DNA of 64,000 bases from Nectonema munidae (Eukaryota; Nematomorpha; Nectonematoida; Nectonematidae). Shown here piece after piece: positions 24,170 to 37,550 of the stretch (position 1 is its first letter; each line of letters begins with the position of its first letter). Under the pieces are notes generated by a model, which saw nothing but the letters and a program-made list of their open reading frames with translations, made no database searches and was not told where the DNA came from. The position numbers and the translations under genes are program-made. The stretch is from positions 1,054,001 to 1,118,000 of the forward strand of contig JAUIRK010000898.1 in NCBI GenBank assembly GCA_030549495.1, in the 5' to 3' direction.

Positions 24170-24211
24170 AAATGAAACAAAGTTTTTTGACTCAAGTTCT
24201 TTGTTTCATTT
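24170..24211. other. 13-bp perfect inverted repeat (hairpin)
   Basis: AAATGAAACAAAG at 24170-24182 is exactly complementary to CTTTGTTTCATTT at 24199-24211, with a 16-base loop. No gene lies near it, so a terminator role is not supported. Confidence 0.5.
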
Positions 24212-24493
24212 TTCTGGAAAATATTCACTTTTCGAAAAATGTGCTGTATTTTTAAGATCTATTTTTCTCCAAAAACTTACGTGAATCAGCATTCTAGTTT
24301 ATAAATATGATGAAAAATAAATATAGGTCCACTAGACCTAATGTTAGATAGCTGTTTAAGAAGAGCAAGGAATTACAAAACAAATTTTGAAAATTTAGCT
24401 ACAAATTGGCCAAATAATATTAAAAATATTTACATTTTCCTAGCTGATGATCTTTATTTACAGATTTGACATTTTTGTGCTTATAGATACCAA

Positions 24494-24638
24494 GGGGCGT
24501 GAGTAAGGTGGGTTAGATAAAGGGTTTCGATAACTCAAGGTCTTGGGTTCGATCCTGCATCAAACTAACTTTTCTCATTGTTCGATACAAGCTGCGCAAT
24601 TGTGTCTTCTCGATGAAAATACCCACCTTTACCTTTGA
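24494..24638 (+). repeat. tRNA-derived SINE, copy 2
   Basis: Starts GGGGCGTGAGTAAGGTGG, has CGATAACTCAAGG, a good B box GGTTCGATCC, CGATACAAGCTGCGCAATTG and TTCTCGATGAAAAT, and ends in a CCTTTACCTTT tail. This is the best-preserved internal pol III box among the copies. Confidence 0.8.
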
Positions 24639-25414
24639 TATATTTTTTTTACAAAAAAATTGCTCTTGTTTAGCGTGGCACGGCTGTCATATACTGTAAA
24701 GAAAGACTACTGATATAAATTTGGATTTTTTCGAAGAATTCATTTTAATATTCCTAAAATATCACTAAGTGTATATTTTCATTATCTTCAAGATGTAATG
24801 AGAAATAAAATCAAAAAAAAAAATTTGGAATTTTATTGAAGTGGAAAATTTTCATGAAAATCTTTGGATTCTGTACATCGCAGTTAAGTATATAAGAATG
24901 ATACAGAAATGGATGCAATTTTTTAGTATAGTTTACTACAGTACGACCCCAAATCTAACTTTTATCATATAAAATAATTCTCTCTCCATGTTAATAAATC
25001 GTTTTTAGTTAATATACAAAATAAATAGACATACATATAAACATATTAGAAAATGCTTAATCAAATCAATTCCAAAATCTTAAATAAATATTAAATGAGA
25101 AATGATTTAATAGATATAAACAATTTTAAATGAAATTGTAAAAGAATTTTTTGAATATAATTATTTAATGCTCATGTTTTGTTCATCGGTCTTATCTTTT
25201 TGCAATTTAAGCACACACCATAAATTTGATAAAATGCTAACACACTCTATTAAAAAGATAGAAATTCAATGCATTTTTACTAGTGATTCGAGCTTGAGGT
25301 AATTGTTTTCATTCATACCTCTTAATTATTATTAGTCTTATTAAAATTAAATATATTTAGTAATCCTTGTTTTTCAACAAATCTAAACTAACGAATAGTA
25401 TTCTCTTTCATAAT

Positions 25415-25500
25415 TCGTCGGTAGATGGCCTTGTCTGAGTTCGATTCCCGATCGTGAACATCTTTTAAATCTTTATGGAAGAATATTATTCCTTTAGATG
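25415..25500 (+). repeat. Possible second tRNA-derived SINE family
   Basis: GGTAGATGGCCTTGTCTGAG is followed by the B-box-like AGTTCGATTCCCGATCGTG, ACATC and TATGGAAGAATATTATTC. A related order (GTTCGAATC, ATGGACATCC, TATGTAAGAATATTTTTC) occurs at 57659-57765. Two diverged copies make a weak family. Confidence 0.35.
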
Positions 25501-28500
25501 CGATACCGAGAACTTGTGAAAAAAGGAATTTATTTTATGTCTCTTCTCTCCTAATTCAAAGGACATTTTCTTTACTTGTATTGAACAAAGATCAGGGAAG
25601 ACAAATGATTTCATATATAACTTTTGTTGGCGACTGCTATCTTAAAACGTTTCTTTCATACTCTACCAAAATTTTCCACTTTTTGGATGTATATAGACAT
25701 TATGCTTTTAATTAAGCACCACAACAAACGTGAGGAAGTCATATTAAAGTTGAATCCGTTTGTGTGTGTGTGTGTGTGTATTAGCTGCATGTATATGAAT
25801 GAAATCGAGATTATTTTGTAATTATTTTTAAACACTTTGATACGCTCCTTAGATGGAGAAAGTAGATATTTTGATAAATCAATGTATGTATGTATATATA
25901 TTATATATATACTCTTTGCACTAGCTATAGTCTCTAATAAGATATTTATATAGCATTCTTCCTAGCAGGAATACGTCATTTTAATGAATATTAATACCAT
26001 ATTACTTTTAATATTGAATCCAATTACATTGAGCATAGCTCTTCTTTCAACTTATAATCTATGATCATAAATTGGCTCTCATTTATTTGAGCAATCTCTA
26101 AAAAAGAGCGTTTAATCTTGGAGAAATTAATTTACATTTCTTCGTTCGTATATTCACACATGCCACACAAAAATACACACTCACATGCATATAGATGGAC
26201 ACTTATTCAAAGTATGCGCTTACATCACCATGAGGGATACATCTTTGTCCTTATTTCTAGTTTTGTCCTGGACCCAATAACGCTTAAGGCCGCCCCTGCC
26301 AACAGTAATACTTTGTGTGCTCTCATTGCTACAAAAACAATACCTCAAATACGGAATGAGAGCATAGCAAGAGCACCAGAACTTCACAATACTCAAAAGA
26401 CTTTCACTGAGACGAGAACATCCTAAAAGCAAAGAGAAGATGAATAGACAGGATCGTTTTTTCCAAAAATACATTCGCACTATTTTTTTTGTCTATACAC
26501 TTGTGATAATGCATTTTTTCATTTTTTTTCTTTTCAAAGATTGGCACATATGTATAATCATCACAGAAAATATATTGAAATATGAAATGAATAAATATTT
26601 TTTCAAGTAAAAATGATTTTTGACTTTTTTTTACAATTTTTATAAATAGAAAATTCATACTTAGCTCCCATTTTCACCTAAAATTTTCATGGTGGTAGAA
26701 ATAAAAATTTTAGGCAAGACTGACCTCATTATGTAATGATTTTTAGGGAATGGTGATTAATTTAAGCGCTGCTTATGCTAGTTTCTTTGCCATTTTATTG
26801 GCTCTAATCCAGAAATTCCACCTCGATGCAGGATAGAATTATACAGTAAAATTATCCAGCAGCGAAGCCTAGTACCCATTTCAAACATGGAACAGAGGAT
26901 TTAGTCATTAACAAAATTAGATTTCGTGAAGAACTATAAAACTTATTAAAAAAAAAATTTATAATAAATATTTCGACTAATTTTTTTCTCTTGACAATAT
27001 CTTGTTTTGATTTTCGATGAAATCTCATTTTCTGTCAATGCGTATAAAACCTATATATTTTCAATATTTTATGGATACTAAATTATTTTGCATTCTAGAC
27101 TTAAATTGGGATGACCTTGTTTCGAGAGTCGTCAAAATCTCGTTTTGTTTACGAAGTTTGGTGTTTCTGTTAAAAGTTTTAAATATTTTGAATCTTTTAA
27201 CCCAATTTGACTTGAATTAATCTTTTTTTTCAAAATTATATTTTTCTTTTCAAAAATTGTAATTTAAGAAAAAAATTGTTCCACATTTGTCAAATAACGA
27301 TTACCATATGGTAACGCTATCCTAATAAGGGAAAGAGATGATAATACGTAAATATATAGGCAATGATGTGTAATAGATTGAGGTTTTTGTCCTCTGAGGT
27401 TTAGTACACAACTCTTTCTCCTTAAAATCGGAAATTATTTTTGCCAACATGAATCAATCAAGTAAAGATAGACTCGCGCCATTTTTTATTCGAAGCCATA
27501 TGCTTTATGTTGTTATATTTGTATCCATTTCATCTATTATTTATTCTATATTCTTGAATATCGGCTAACAGTTGATAATACTCCATGATCAGTTGAACAC
27601 AAAAACAGATTTTTTAAAATTATAATTTTATCGTAGCGGTTATATTCAAAATTTCCTCTTGTTTACTTGTTCATACTTTTATGTCAAGTATGTTAAATTT
27701 TTTGAAATTCGATTATCTCGAATTCTTTTTGTTCCTTCATATCCCAATTCTTTCACATATCTGGTCAATTGAGGCTTGTAAATAAATTACACTGTATAAC
27801 AAAAAAATTAAAAAAATTTTGTTTCAAAAAGTTTTTTAATGTTTTTCTAGCATTTAAGGCATGCTGATTCTGAAAATCTGCTTTATTAATGCACTGTTAT
27901 AAGTTTTCATATTTTTTTCAAATTGAATAAATTGCATATAAATATATATTTGTATATACATGTGTGACTAAATGATTTTATAAAGGTTTATTAAAAGTTC
28001 ATATTTGAATTTTGAATTTTTTCAAATGTTTATTTTTTAGAAAAAAAACAAAAAAAACCGTGTATTAGTTCGGCCCTATCCCTTGTTTTCATCTGAAATT
28101 TGCCGAGTTAAATTCCAAACGTAATCTCCCATCGAAATAAAAACGATATGGTAAATCAAGAATTTCATCAAGAAAGGCTTATTATATATTTAATAGAGTT
28201 GCTGCGTTTCTAACGTTATTTATATTTGTAATATAGTTGTAAAATTCGAGCCCTGATAAAGTTCAAGGCTTACCATATCGCCATTATCCTGATTCAAAAT
28301 CCAAACTTTATAGACGAAAAGAACAAATTTGCTGGTTGAAATACTTACATCCATGCTGATTATAAGACTCAATCATACTTCCTCACAGCTCGGCTTATAA
28401 ATATTTTCCAGAAGTTTACCGGTACGATCAGTTCTTTGCATAATTTGAATAAACCTATCTCTTCGCATTGCTTCATAGATAATGTTATTCCTCATATCTT

Positions 28501-29160
28501 CGAACAATAACAAAATAAAAACTTCTACCTGGTAGAGAGTTGTAGTCAGATTTGAATAAAATCACAAAAAACACTTGAGTTCATTGATTTCTTCAAGGAT
28601 ACTTTCTTTGATAATGAAATTTTTCACAACTTCGAAACTTTTTCAAGAAAAAATCTTAAAAAGAAGGCAGTGTAAGTCTATTCTTTGTAGCAAATTTAAT
28701 AGAACGACATTTTCTAGATGTCATCACAAGTGTAACATCATCACTACACAGTTTTATAAGTCTACTTTTTAAAATTTTCCTTGAAAAAGTTTTGAAATGG
28801 TTCTGAAATTAATTGTTAGTAGATAATTGATAAATGATACATCTTTTGCTTCTGACATTATTAAAAAGATTTTTTTGTCCATTTATCTGAAATTGATGCT
28901 GAAGGTTGATTTTCTTATTCATTCGAAGTAAAACTCTCTATTATTTAACAAAAATTCACTAGAACCTGAGAGTTTTCTCCTAGTAAGATTGTATATTGTT
29001 CTATCAAAAACTCACAAAGCTCGAGATAAATAGAATTAAAATGGTGGTTATCAATTAACTCTATTAAACCATAAAGAGGAACTCAAAAACAAAAAAGGGG
29101 AAACTAAATTTAAAATTATTTTTTATATTACAATTTCTAAAATATATTTACTTTGAAAAA
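25501..29160. other. AT-rich non-coding stretch
   Basis: A (TG)n run of 19-20 bases sits at 25760-25779. CTTAAGGCCGCCCCTGCC at about 26283-26300 may be an inverted hAT terminus (GGCAGGGGCGGCCTTAAG). GTGCTCTCATT and AATGAGAGCA near 26316-26367 form a short inverted repeat. No gene is recognised; all open frames are short and of AT-rich composition. Confidence 0.45.
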
Positions 29161-29165
29161 TTATG

Positions 29166-29310
29166 AAGGTGCCGTGGGATGTTTTCATGGAGAAGGCACA
29201 CTTACGACGCTTGTATCGAACTATGAGCAAGTAAGGCTTGATATGGGATCGAACCCGAGACCTTGAGTTATCGTAACCCAATATATCCAACCAACCTTAC
29301 TCACGCCCTG
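29166..29310 (-). repeat. tRNA-derived SINE, copy 3
   Basis: Reverse complement reads GGGCGTGAGTAAGGTTGG, CGATAACTCAAGG, B box GGTTCGATCC, CGATACAAGCGTCGTAAG and TCCATGAAAAC, with a CACCTT end. Clear member of the family. Confidence 0.75.
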
Positions 29311-30486
29311 TTTTGAAGCTCTTGAGATTACATAATTTTCAAACAAGCTCTATAAGTAGGCTGTTATAATTACTTCTTGAAAGTTTCCACTCAATATAAG
29401 GGTTTATAGCATGCTTTACTTAATCTAGTATTACAACAGAAGAAATAAACGAATACTCCAACTTAGGCATAAATGAAAAGTTTTTATGAAAAAATGGAAT
29501 GACTTAAAATTGGATGTCTTCATATGTTCAAAATTTTCTAAAATCATATTTTTAAGTTTTTGGTATCCCATCAAAAGGAAGAATAAACGTCTATATCTTG
29601 ACAGATGGTAAGGATAGTCACACCAACTGATTCGAAACCCCGCGCTCCTACCAAAGCCATCATTAATTCAACATTTGGAAAATTGGAAAACGAAGTTTAT
29701 AAGTATTATCCTTATTTCAAAAATGATAATTGAGGACGTGTAAAAAATGTTCTTTGAAAAATATCATCGTTGATAACGCTGAAAATAAGTGTACTCTTTT
29801 GCAAATTACTTTGGTAGAAAATTCTTTATTAACAAAATATTGAAGTAAGAAAAAGGTATGACCTAAACTATAGAGTATAAATAATATATTATTAAATATA
29901 TAATGATAATGAAAAAAGAGATGGTGATTTTATCAATTAATATCCAACAATTATTGTTATATGACATATAACGATTTAAAGATTACAGAAGCTTGCTTTT
30001 GCAAAGACGCCTTAAATTTTAGCGCAATAAAACGGAGAACAAATTATTTCAAGTCTACAACTTTACTATGAGTGGAACGTTTAAATCTCAAAGAGCATAA
30101 AAAGAAAAAAAGAATGTGATAAATAAGTGGTATTGTATTCGAAATAGAGAATAATAAATACTTAATGAAAGGATGCATTATCAAACTTTTGGATTGTACA
30201 CTCAAGCAGACCAGAAGTGATTAATTTTTAAAATGACTACCAAAAATCAATAACAGATTACAGCTGTTTTTGTGTACAAGTTTTATTCTTTCTCCAAACG
30301 CGTAAAAGTTTCTACGCCTTTTACTTGTTTTCATACAAATCTACAAAACTCTTTTAGGGAAAGATCATCGCGATTTAAAGAAATAAAAAAGAACTTCAAG
30401 TACTAATGGAAATCGTGACTGAAAAATCTTTCAGGTGGAGATCTAAAAAGCGTGGCGGTTGTAACTGAGATATATATCAACAGATG

Positions 30487-30631
30487 TAAAGGTAAAGGTA
30501 CATTGTGGTGTTTTATCGACAAATCATAATTGCATATTTTGTGCTAAATATGAACAAACAAAGCTTCATCCTGGATCGAACCCAAGAAATTGTGGCATTG
30601 AAGCAAGGTGTCTAACCAACATAACTCACGG
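30487..30631 (-). repeat. tRNA-derived SINE, copy 4 (diverged)
   Basis: Reverse complement has CGTGAGTTATGTTGGTTAGA, a GGTTCGATCC B box and a TACCTTTACCTTTAC tail. The middle (CACAATTTCTTGG and the AAGCTTTGTTTG block) is well diverged from other copies. Confidence 0.6.
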
Positions 30632-33489
30632 GTCATAGATAAATGAATCATTTATGATATAACAGAATAATATCGGTGTCTTGTCTAGCGATGCTAGATA
30701 AAAAGGAGTTTATTTGAAAATGGCGTTTGCAAAAAGTGTTTGAATATAAATACTTCAAATATTAAGACTCGAGTAAATTGCGCAAATAGGAAGCACAGGA
30801 AGAAGTGATGTTCCATAAATGTTTTGTTTTTCTTATTTACATTACATTTTTATCTTCTTTCTTGCGCCATTTTTCTTTTTTGACTGGAAGTAGGCGATGC
30901 ATCACGTCATACTCATTAATTCCATCCTTGCATACTTTTGAAACGACGCGTAGTTACAGGGAAGGGACATAGAACTGTGTTCCCTGATTGCTACACCAAG
31001 CGCCCCTCTTTTCGACGGCCTTGGTACACCTAACATCTTTTCATTTTATATACATTTGGGCAGGGGGTCATTTCAGAAGGCGAGTAGGTCACAAGTGTCG
31101 TTCGACTTTTTTTTTAAACAGAAACTTTTTTATATTTTTATATTTTATTATAATTTTTTACTTTATATTCTTTGCTAAAATAAAGTGCTGAGTCAAGTAA
31201 AAATATCATTTTTTCCCTAAAAAGCTTTAAAATGGCAATAAAATTGAAAAAAAGAAATTTAAAACAAATCATAAAAAATTACAGCCTATTTTTCAATAAA
31301 ATGTAAGTTTGTATTTGTGTTTGGGTATTAAAAATACTATAGAACCATAACATAACAACGTGGAAATCGTTTTTTGTGAAGTTCAGTATTTTTATCCGCT
31401 CTTGTGCTTTTATGTTTCTATATCATAATCGTACACGATTTCCTTCTTTAAATGCTACTTTGCGTGTATGGATAAATAAGAAGAAAACCTTTGTTCACGA
31501 TTTTCAAGCACAAACCGCATCTTTTTCCACCGTGAATCGTGTTATTATGGCTCTGATGCAACAAAAGTCCAGTGGAAAGATGCTTCTGGATTTATTTTAT
31601 TAAAAATTAAATATATAATTATCTTAGAACTTAAGAGTCGGGAAAATTAATCAATGAAGAGATAAATTAATGTGAAAAGTTTGAGGAAAATAATGTTAGG
31701 CGTGAGTTATTCAAATATAAAAATTGAGAATTTTGAAATTTCTATAGTATTATGAAATACCTATCATTTACTCCAGCTTCCTCATTCTGCGATCAACAAC
31801 GCTGTATTTTAAGAAGAAAAGTTTTCCCGGCGATGCCATCGACTTATCATAAAATTTCATCAGTGCAGCTATGGAAGTTTCTACTTCCCTTGCATGAAAC
31901 GCCCTGTCAAAAAAAAAAAAAAAAAAGAAGAAGAAAAGTTTTGTATTTTATATTCCGAAGACGCTGAATGCGTTGCTGTTTTTATATGCGCTCTTGAATA
32001 CGAAAGAAATGACATAAACGCAAATATAAAAGATTATTTAAACAGAGGACCATTGTATAGAGTGAGAACAAGAAGGTAGATATTTATTTTGCTTTGTTCT
32101 CGTAGGATACTAACACTTTAGTCATAATGAGGTAAATACATATGAACAAATCATAGTAAAACAATGAAGGTATGTCCACATATAAACAAGTAATTATTAT
32201 AAATTTATTTATAATAAAAAGTATGACCATACTAGAGATATAAATTAGAATAAAAATTTCGGTCTTTGTTGTACATAAAAATATAATTTTAGATAGAAAT
32301 CATAACTTAGAACAATATCTAAAGAAAAACTCTTCTTAAATATGTAAACATTGGTATCAAACAGCTTAATATTCAATGAGACAGAGAAAGAAAATTTTCG
32401 CCCAAAGCAATTTTTGTTAACACATTCATATTCATAGTTATTTAAGAAATGGCGGAAGAGGACATTTTTAACAAGACAAATTGAATCAGAATCTTTGAAA
32501 AGAAAAGTCAGAAATCGCTTCTAGAACTTACAAACTTTATACTTCAATGAATTTTGAGTTTTAGGGGATCTATATCTTAGCACAACTATATGATGAAAGT
32601 TATAGACAAAGAAAGCCTTCAATTTTGTAATTATAAAAGCATAGCAAGCAGAGAAAATACGAGTTAGAATTAGACAATTGAATTTAAATAGAGACCGTGA
32701 GTACATGGGTGATACAGATCATCAAATTGCAATGCTATTCTTATAAAACAACTTAGAAGTTTGTGAAGAGTGCGGTTTATCACCTAAGGAAAATTCATTG
32801 ACAATTCATTTTTACCATGTTCTTATAATTTTTCGCTATAATTTACAAGTAAACTAAATTTTTTATTTTGTGATTTTTTTTAAAGGCTAACTTTTTATTA
32901 ATATTTCTTTTTGAATTATGCATAGTTTGTATAACTTTGCGTTACTATATTTTACATTTTTTTTAAATTATATTGGAAATATTGGAAAATTGTAAAAATT
33001 ATTTCTCAATCAAATTACACTTAAATCCCTACATATATAGAATTTTTAAATACAAAGGAAATATATCAGTGAATTCTTCATACAAAGATTGAAATAAGAA
33101 AGTTAAAGCAAAGTGTTCTTCTTTCAGTACTACATATGGTACTAGGGCATTTTGAAATAAATGAGAAATTAACTTTCGCGATTATAATTCTAGTAAAAGT
33201 TTGAGTGAATAGATATTTAAATCTTACTCTGACAAGATCATTTTACAAATCATCCTGGAAGATTAGAAATGACAAGTATTCAGGCAATAAGTTTAATTAG
33301 TTAGTATTAGAGATTGTTAGACAGATAATTTTTTAATTCATTTGTTAATTATTTTTAAACGTTATAGTTTGTTTTTTTCTCCTAATATAAATAAATGTGT
33401 TAATTATAAAATATAATTAACTGCATTACTAGTAAAGTGTTAATTTTTAAAATATATATTAAAATTTTCATTTTTTTTAAAGTGTTTTG
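30632..33489. other. AT-rich non-coding stretch
   Basis: A slightly G+C-richer block at about 30890-31080 and three short open frames at 31376-31603, 31752-31967 and 31894-32079 have no recognisable domain; the last two run through an A/AAG-rich tract. I see no supportable gene. Confidence 0.4.
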
Positions 33490-33590
33490 CTCCGAGTTAG
33501 ATGTTTCGTTTTGGTAGCTTAAACTATCTTGTTCGATCACGCATCAAAGCGACTTTTTTCATTGTTCAATACAAGCTGTGCATTACTACC
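33490..33590 (+). repeat. tRNA-derived SINE, copy 5 (partial)
   Basis: GAGTTAGATGTTTCGTTTTG, then TTGTTCGATCACGCATCAAA, then TCATTGTTCAATACAAGCTG match the central part of the SINE. Its head and CTTTAC tail are missing. Confidence 0.5.
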
Positions 33591-35099
33591 AAAAATTGGA
33601 ACTAATTAACTAAAATGAGCTGAAATTTTGAAAAACAGTTAGGAACTATAGAGCAAACCTCAATTCGCCAAATTTACAATTTTTTTCCGTTTTCACAAAC
33701 TAAAAAAACAGCAATCTCAACTTCCCATCATTATGTTTTTACACCTTGTAAAAAAAACTAAGGATTCAATTCTTGAAGATGATAAAAAGGAAGATGTAGG
33801 TGCATCAGAGAAGATATAACTAATCCAATATTTTGTACACAATCTCTATTTTAATCAAAACTTAAAAGCACGTGACCCTCACACTTGTAAACCAAGATGG
33901 TGCTAAAGTATTTACAATAGTTTCCTTATAGCATAAAAGTATGCACATGATTTATAAAAGAGATGTTTTATTTTCATTTTCAAAGACACAATTTCAACAG
34001 AGTTTTGACATAATAACTTTTTCCCTATTTTTCTAATACCTTTTTGAAGAATTCAAACAATTCATACTTCATTTTGTGTCACAAAGCACTATAGTTGATC
34101 GAAGACGCTTAAAATGAGTGGATAAAAATGCAAGATTACAATCATTTTTGTTTTTTTTATTGATTTTCTAGTACCGATTGCGAATGCTTTAAATATATTC
34201 AATCTCTAGAGAATTTGCCTTATGAATATGATGGGTGATGATGACTGAATTTGCTCATCTTTATCTTTGAAGTCGAAAACTTTTTCAAACTTCTTGAACA
34301 AGTGTAATCTCCGCAATTCTTGATTCAGGTCCTTTTCCACTTTCATTTTCATCTGATGAATTTTCATTTTTAAAATACACGACAAAGAATCAATAGATAA
34401 AAGTATTCCAAAATTCTCTATAGATTTAAATATTCAATGTTGAACATTGTAAGATTTAAAAAAAATGTATTATTCTTTATTTATAATCATGTTTCTCCAT
34501 ATTAAATTATTGTAATATTTTACATATCATCTCCTATATTTTATATCTTCTATCCTAATGTCTTTATCAGTAGAGATTTTTATATACTTTCATTTAGGCC
34601 TAACATACGCTATGCCTTATTAAATTTTTATATGTGTTTTATTCTATTTTTCTATTTTGTCGGCAATATCTTATATATCTGCATAATATGTTGATCATAT
34701 ATGGAGAACCTTGGCAGTTATCTTTTAAGATGATACTTAGAATCTGATCTTTCCCCTCATTGAAAGTAAATTTAAATTATCAAGAATAGTTAACCTAGCC
34801 TAGGATGTTAATTATTAAGAATGGGAAAGCAATCGACCACGCGCATGCCTTTTTAAGAGGAAAGTGTTTCTTTGTTTGCTCTCTAACGCCAGTTGGCGAT
34901 ATTGCGAAGGAAGTGATGCAGAAATACAGATTTTTTACAGTAAAAGTTTTGTCTCAACAGGAATTATGATGTTAAGTTTTTTCAACTTCCCAATAACTAT
35001 AGTTTCACTTTTTTAAGAATAGATGAACAGTGACTGTCGATATAATCAACACTAATAAATTAAACTCATCTACATAATCAAAACTGAAATTTGTTAAGA
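33591..35099. other. AT-rich non-coding stretch
   Basis: A small G+C-richer patch at 34820-34925 (ATCGACCACGCGCATGCC, CGCCAGTTGGCG) stands out but has no coding frame. Nothing else is recognisable. Confidence 0.4.
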
Positions 35100-36000
35100 C
35101 TTTGTTTGAAGTATTAAAAAAACACAAGGCTCTAGTATCTATTACTCTAGTACCTAGTACCTAAAAAAATTGAAAAAATTAAATCTTACTTAGATTTAAC
35201 TGTAGAGAGAATGAGAAGAAAAGCACATGCAGTTAATTTAGAAAATTCGGTAATCAAAGAGGAGTCATTTTCATGCCAACTAAATGAGTAATATATGATC
35301 GGCATAAAGATCTATATTTATAAATAAGTTGGTTTCAATTATATCCTTGATTTATATCGAAAACAATACCGGTGCTAAGATGCAACATTGAGGTAGCATT
35401 CAAATATATTTTTAATTTTCAGGCATTTTAAAAATTAAAAATTTGAACATCTGCCATTAACACTAACACAATGTTAACCATTAGATAAATAAGGAGACAA
35501 GAAGAGTAGAGATTCATTAGAAAATCCAACAAGCTCAATTTTTCAAAAAGGGTGGAATGGGAAATACCGTCGAAAGCTTTGGAGAGATCTATGAAGATTG
35601 GCCCTGAAGCCAAATTGTTAATCATATAGCAATCTATTATGACAAAAGTATTGAACTTTTTATTTGTATATCAGCCTTTCAAAAACTTTAGAAAAAGATA
35701 TGATTAGAGAAATTGTTCTAAAAATTTTTAAACTTTACTTGGCTCTATAATTGTAGATTGGTAAAATCTTAGACATTTTAAAATTTTCTGGAAGTTTCAT
35801 AAACCTATTCGTACAACTTGTACAATAAAAGAAAAAAATGCTTTATTAAATAGAATGAAATTCGGTAGTGTTGTTTTTCAGCCTGTTTAATCCAATAACT
35901 AAGATTCTGTAAATTTTTGAAAATTAAATGAAGCCTGATATTTAACAATATATCTACCATAATCATAAGAGTTAGAGTAATTGCTTTTACATAAAGTAGT
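35100..36000 (-). mobile_element. LINE reverse transcriptase fossil (CR1/Jockey-like)
   Basis: Minus-strand blocks in order are LPENFKMSKILPIYN, RTISLIISFSKVFERLIYK, LLYDQFGFR-like, then LASGPIFIDLSKAFDGISHS (35569-35595 encodes FIDLSKAFD, motif A with a catalytic Asp) and STLFEKLSLLDF. A further block near 35290 reads like the degraded YADD region. This is the fingers and palm of a non-LTR reverse transcriptase (family pattern IPI-KSG----NYRPISL---FSK-FER, then F-DLSKAFD-V-H--LL-KL). Several stops and frame changes mean it is dead. It abuts the plus-strand Penelope-like fragment. Confidence 0.75.
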
Positions 36001-36802
36001 GAAATTGTAATTTACTAAAACATTGAGTACAAGCTATTATTTTGTTACACAGAATTTTATCAAAAGTACGAAAAATCTTGGGAGTTAAGATTTAACATAA
36101 ATTGTTGGTTATTCAACTTTCTTCACAGTAGGCTTATTCATATAGTTCCAATCTATGGATACGAAAATGGAATAATGGTTGGATGGATATGAGAGAAGCT
36201 CGAACATATGAGCCACAGTTGGTATATAAGTGTTTAATAACCAGTATATTCAGGCTTAGAGAACATATTCATGACATTAAACACAAGAAAAGTAATTCTC
36301 CACTAAGATTCCATTTTGTTACTCATAATAATAACAAGTAACATAACTCTGATTTACAATTAAAAATACTGCAAAAATGTTTAGATGATGACGAAAGAAT
36401 TGTCAAGGAAGAAATATTGATTTGTAAAATGATTCTAAAAATGAATAATGACCGAAATTTGATTTTAAAGATTGACTCATTGTATGATTGGTTGTCCTCT
36501 TATCACTTATAATATAATGAACCTTTTTTATATATACTACAATCCGTATAGTATCCCAGAGTAAGAATAGGACTATTGTGATGCTAAATCTCGTAAAAGA
36601 CGAGTGAATCGGTCATATATTACATTTATTCATGAGTTTTATTTATTTTGTATCAATATTCACATAAACCTACATATATATTTGTTTCTCCATTTATTGA
36701 TTTAACTTTCCTCTATACTTAATCTTCTTCTCCTTTAATATCCCATGCATCCTCTCATCAATTACTATATGTACTTTTTTCCCTATGTATATAACTCCTC
36801 AC

Positions 36803-36957
36803 CAGGGGCGTAGCCAGAGGGGGGGGCAAGGGGGCAGTCCCCTCCTCCCAAACACCTTTTCTGCCCCCCCCCCCCAATACCTTCCAATATGCTTGCCCTC
36901 CTAAATTCCTTGCATGCCCCCCCCCCCCCCAACTTCCATTTTTTGGCTACGCCACTG
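36803..36957. mobile_element. hAT-type MITE, CAGGGGCGTAGCCA family, copy 2
   Basis: Termini CAGGGGCGTAGCCA and TGGCTACGCCACTG are flanked on both sides by the identical octamer CTCCTCAC (36795-36802 and 36958-36965), the 8-bp target duplication of hAT elements. The interior has G and C runs and the ATACCTTCCAATATGCTTGCC block (shared with the copy at 1881). It is nested in Penelope-like sequence, so it is the younger insertion. Confidence 0.9.
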
Positions 36958-37184
36958 CTCCTCACACCAACAGTTAGCCTCTTTCTACAACCCTGGCTTA
37001 TGAACCCCCTCTTAGATTTAATCTGTCATTCAACCGAGTATATCCAATTACAACTCAGCCTCTAATCACTACTAAAGATCATCTCTCCTATTCACCATTT
37101 GTCTAATCCTCTTGAACCATCTACTAACCCCGTTTAATCCCTTTCATGCAAAGCATTTAACATCTTCTACATTTAGTACTTCAA

Positions 37185-37220
37185 CTTGATAAAGAAAGAC
37201 TCATGGAGTCGAAAATTCGT
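37185..37220 (+). ncRNA. Hammerhead-like ribozyme remnant in Penelope-like element
   Basis: CTTGATAAAGAAA is followed by a perfect 5-bp stem GACTC-ATG-GAGTC and then GAAAA. This echoes the hammerhead layout (CTGATGA, stem II, GAAA), and hammerhead ribozymes are known in Penelope-like elements. The CTGATGA core is not intact, so activity is unlikely. The minus-strand copy has the same stem-loop-GAAA layout at 37611-37628. Confidence 0.3.
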
Positions 37221-37339
37221 TTTATCTAAATAAAGTTGTTTGGAATTTTACACTTTTTTTACTATAAAAATTAAATAATAGGCTTTCAAAGTAGTTAAAC
37301 AAAATATTTATTTCTTTGAAAAAGCACGAAAAAATAGCA

Positions 37340-37500
37340 AGATGGACTATATCAAGTATTAGTTAAGTGTTGTTTGGGACGTTGGTACCGATCCTTTCCG
37401 ATATCGTACTTCGGCCGGAAAAGCTGAGTTGAGGATCTACATGGACTTTCGATCCCACTAAATGTCTAATGCCGACCCCCGTTAGTGCAGGTCTCTACCT
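37340..37500. other. G+C-richer block between two Penelope-like fragments
   Basis: A compact non-coding block with GGTACCGATCCTTTCCG and CTTTCGATCCCACTAAATG. It is unlike the flanking AT-rich DNA. It may be part of a repeat, but no second copy exists in this window and I cannot identify it. Confidence 0.3.
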
Positions 37501-37550
37501 TAATATATATTTAGATAAAATGGCGCTGAGTCTTCATAAATAAAAGTTGT

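Larger units (their letters stand above)
36140..37260 (+). mobile_element. Penelope-like element fragment, GIY-YIG C-terminus and 3' region
   Basis: Around 36255-36510 the plus strand encodes FRLREHIHDIKHKKSNSPL, then RFHFVTH and, downstream, LQKCLDDDERIVKEEILI. This corresponds to the C-terminal part of the GIY-YIG nuclease domain of Penelope-like elements and to the same part of the copy at 37551-38790. A shared 3' block at 36541-36615 (GTAAGAATAGGACTATTGTG) recurs inverted at 37801-37870. The hAT MITE at 36803-36957 is inserted into its 3' region. A hammerhead-like remnant lies at 37185-37220. The element is an old, 5'-truncated and broken fossil. Confidence 0.65.

Noticed and set aside
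31752-32079. Two overlapping frames with lysine-rich middles
   Set aside because: They pass through an A/AAG tract; no recognisable protein family.
23306-33590. CRISPR array
   Set aside because: Repeated units are kilobases apart, diverged and in both orientations; they are SINE copies in a eukaryotic genome.
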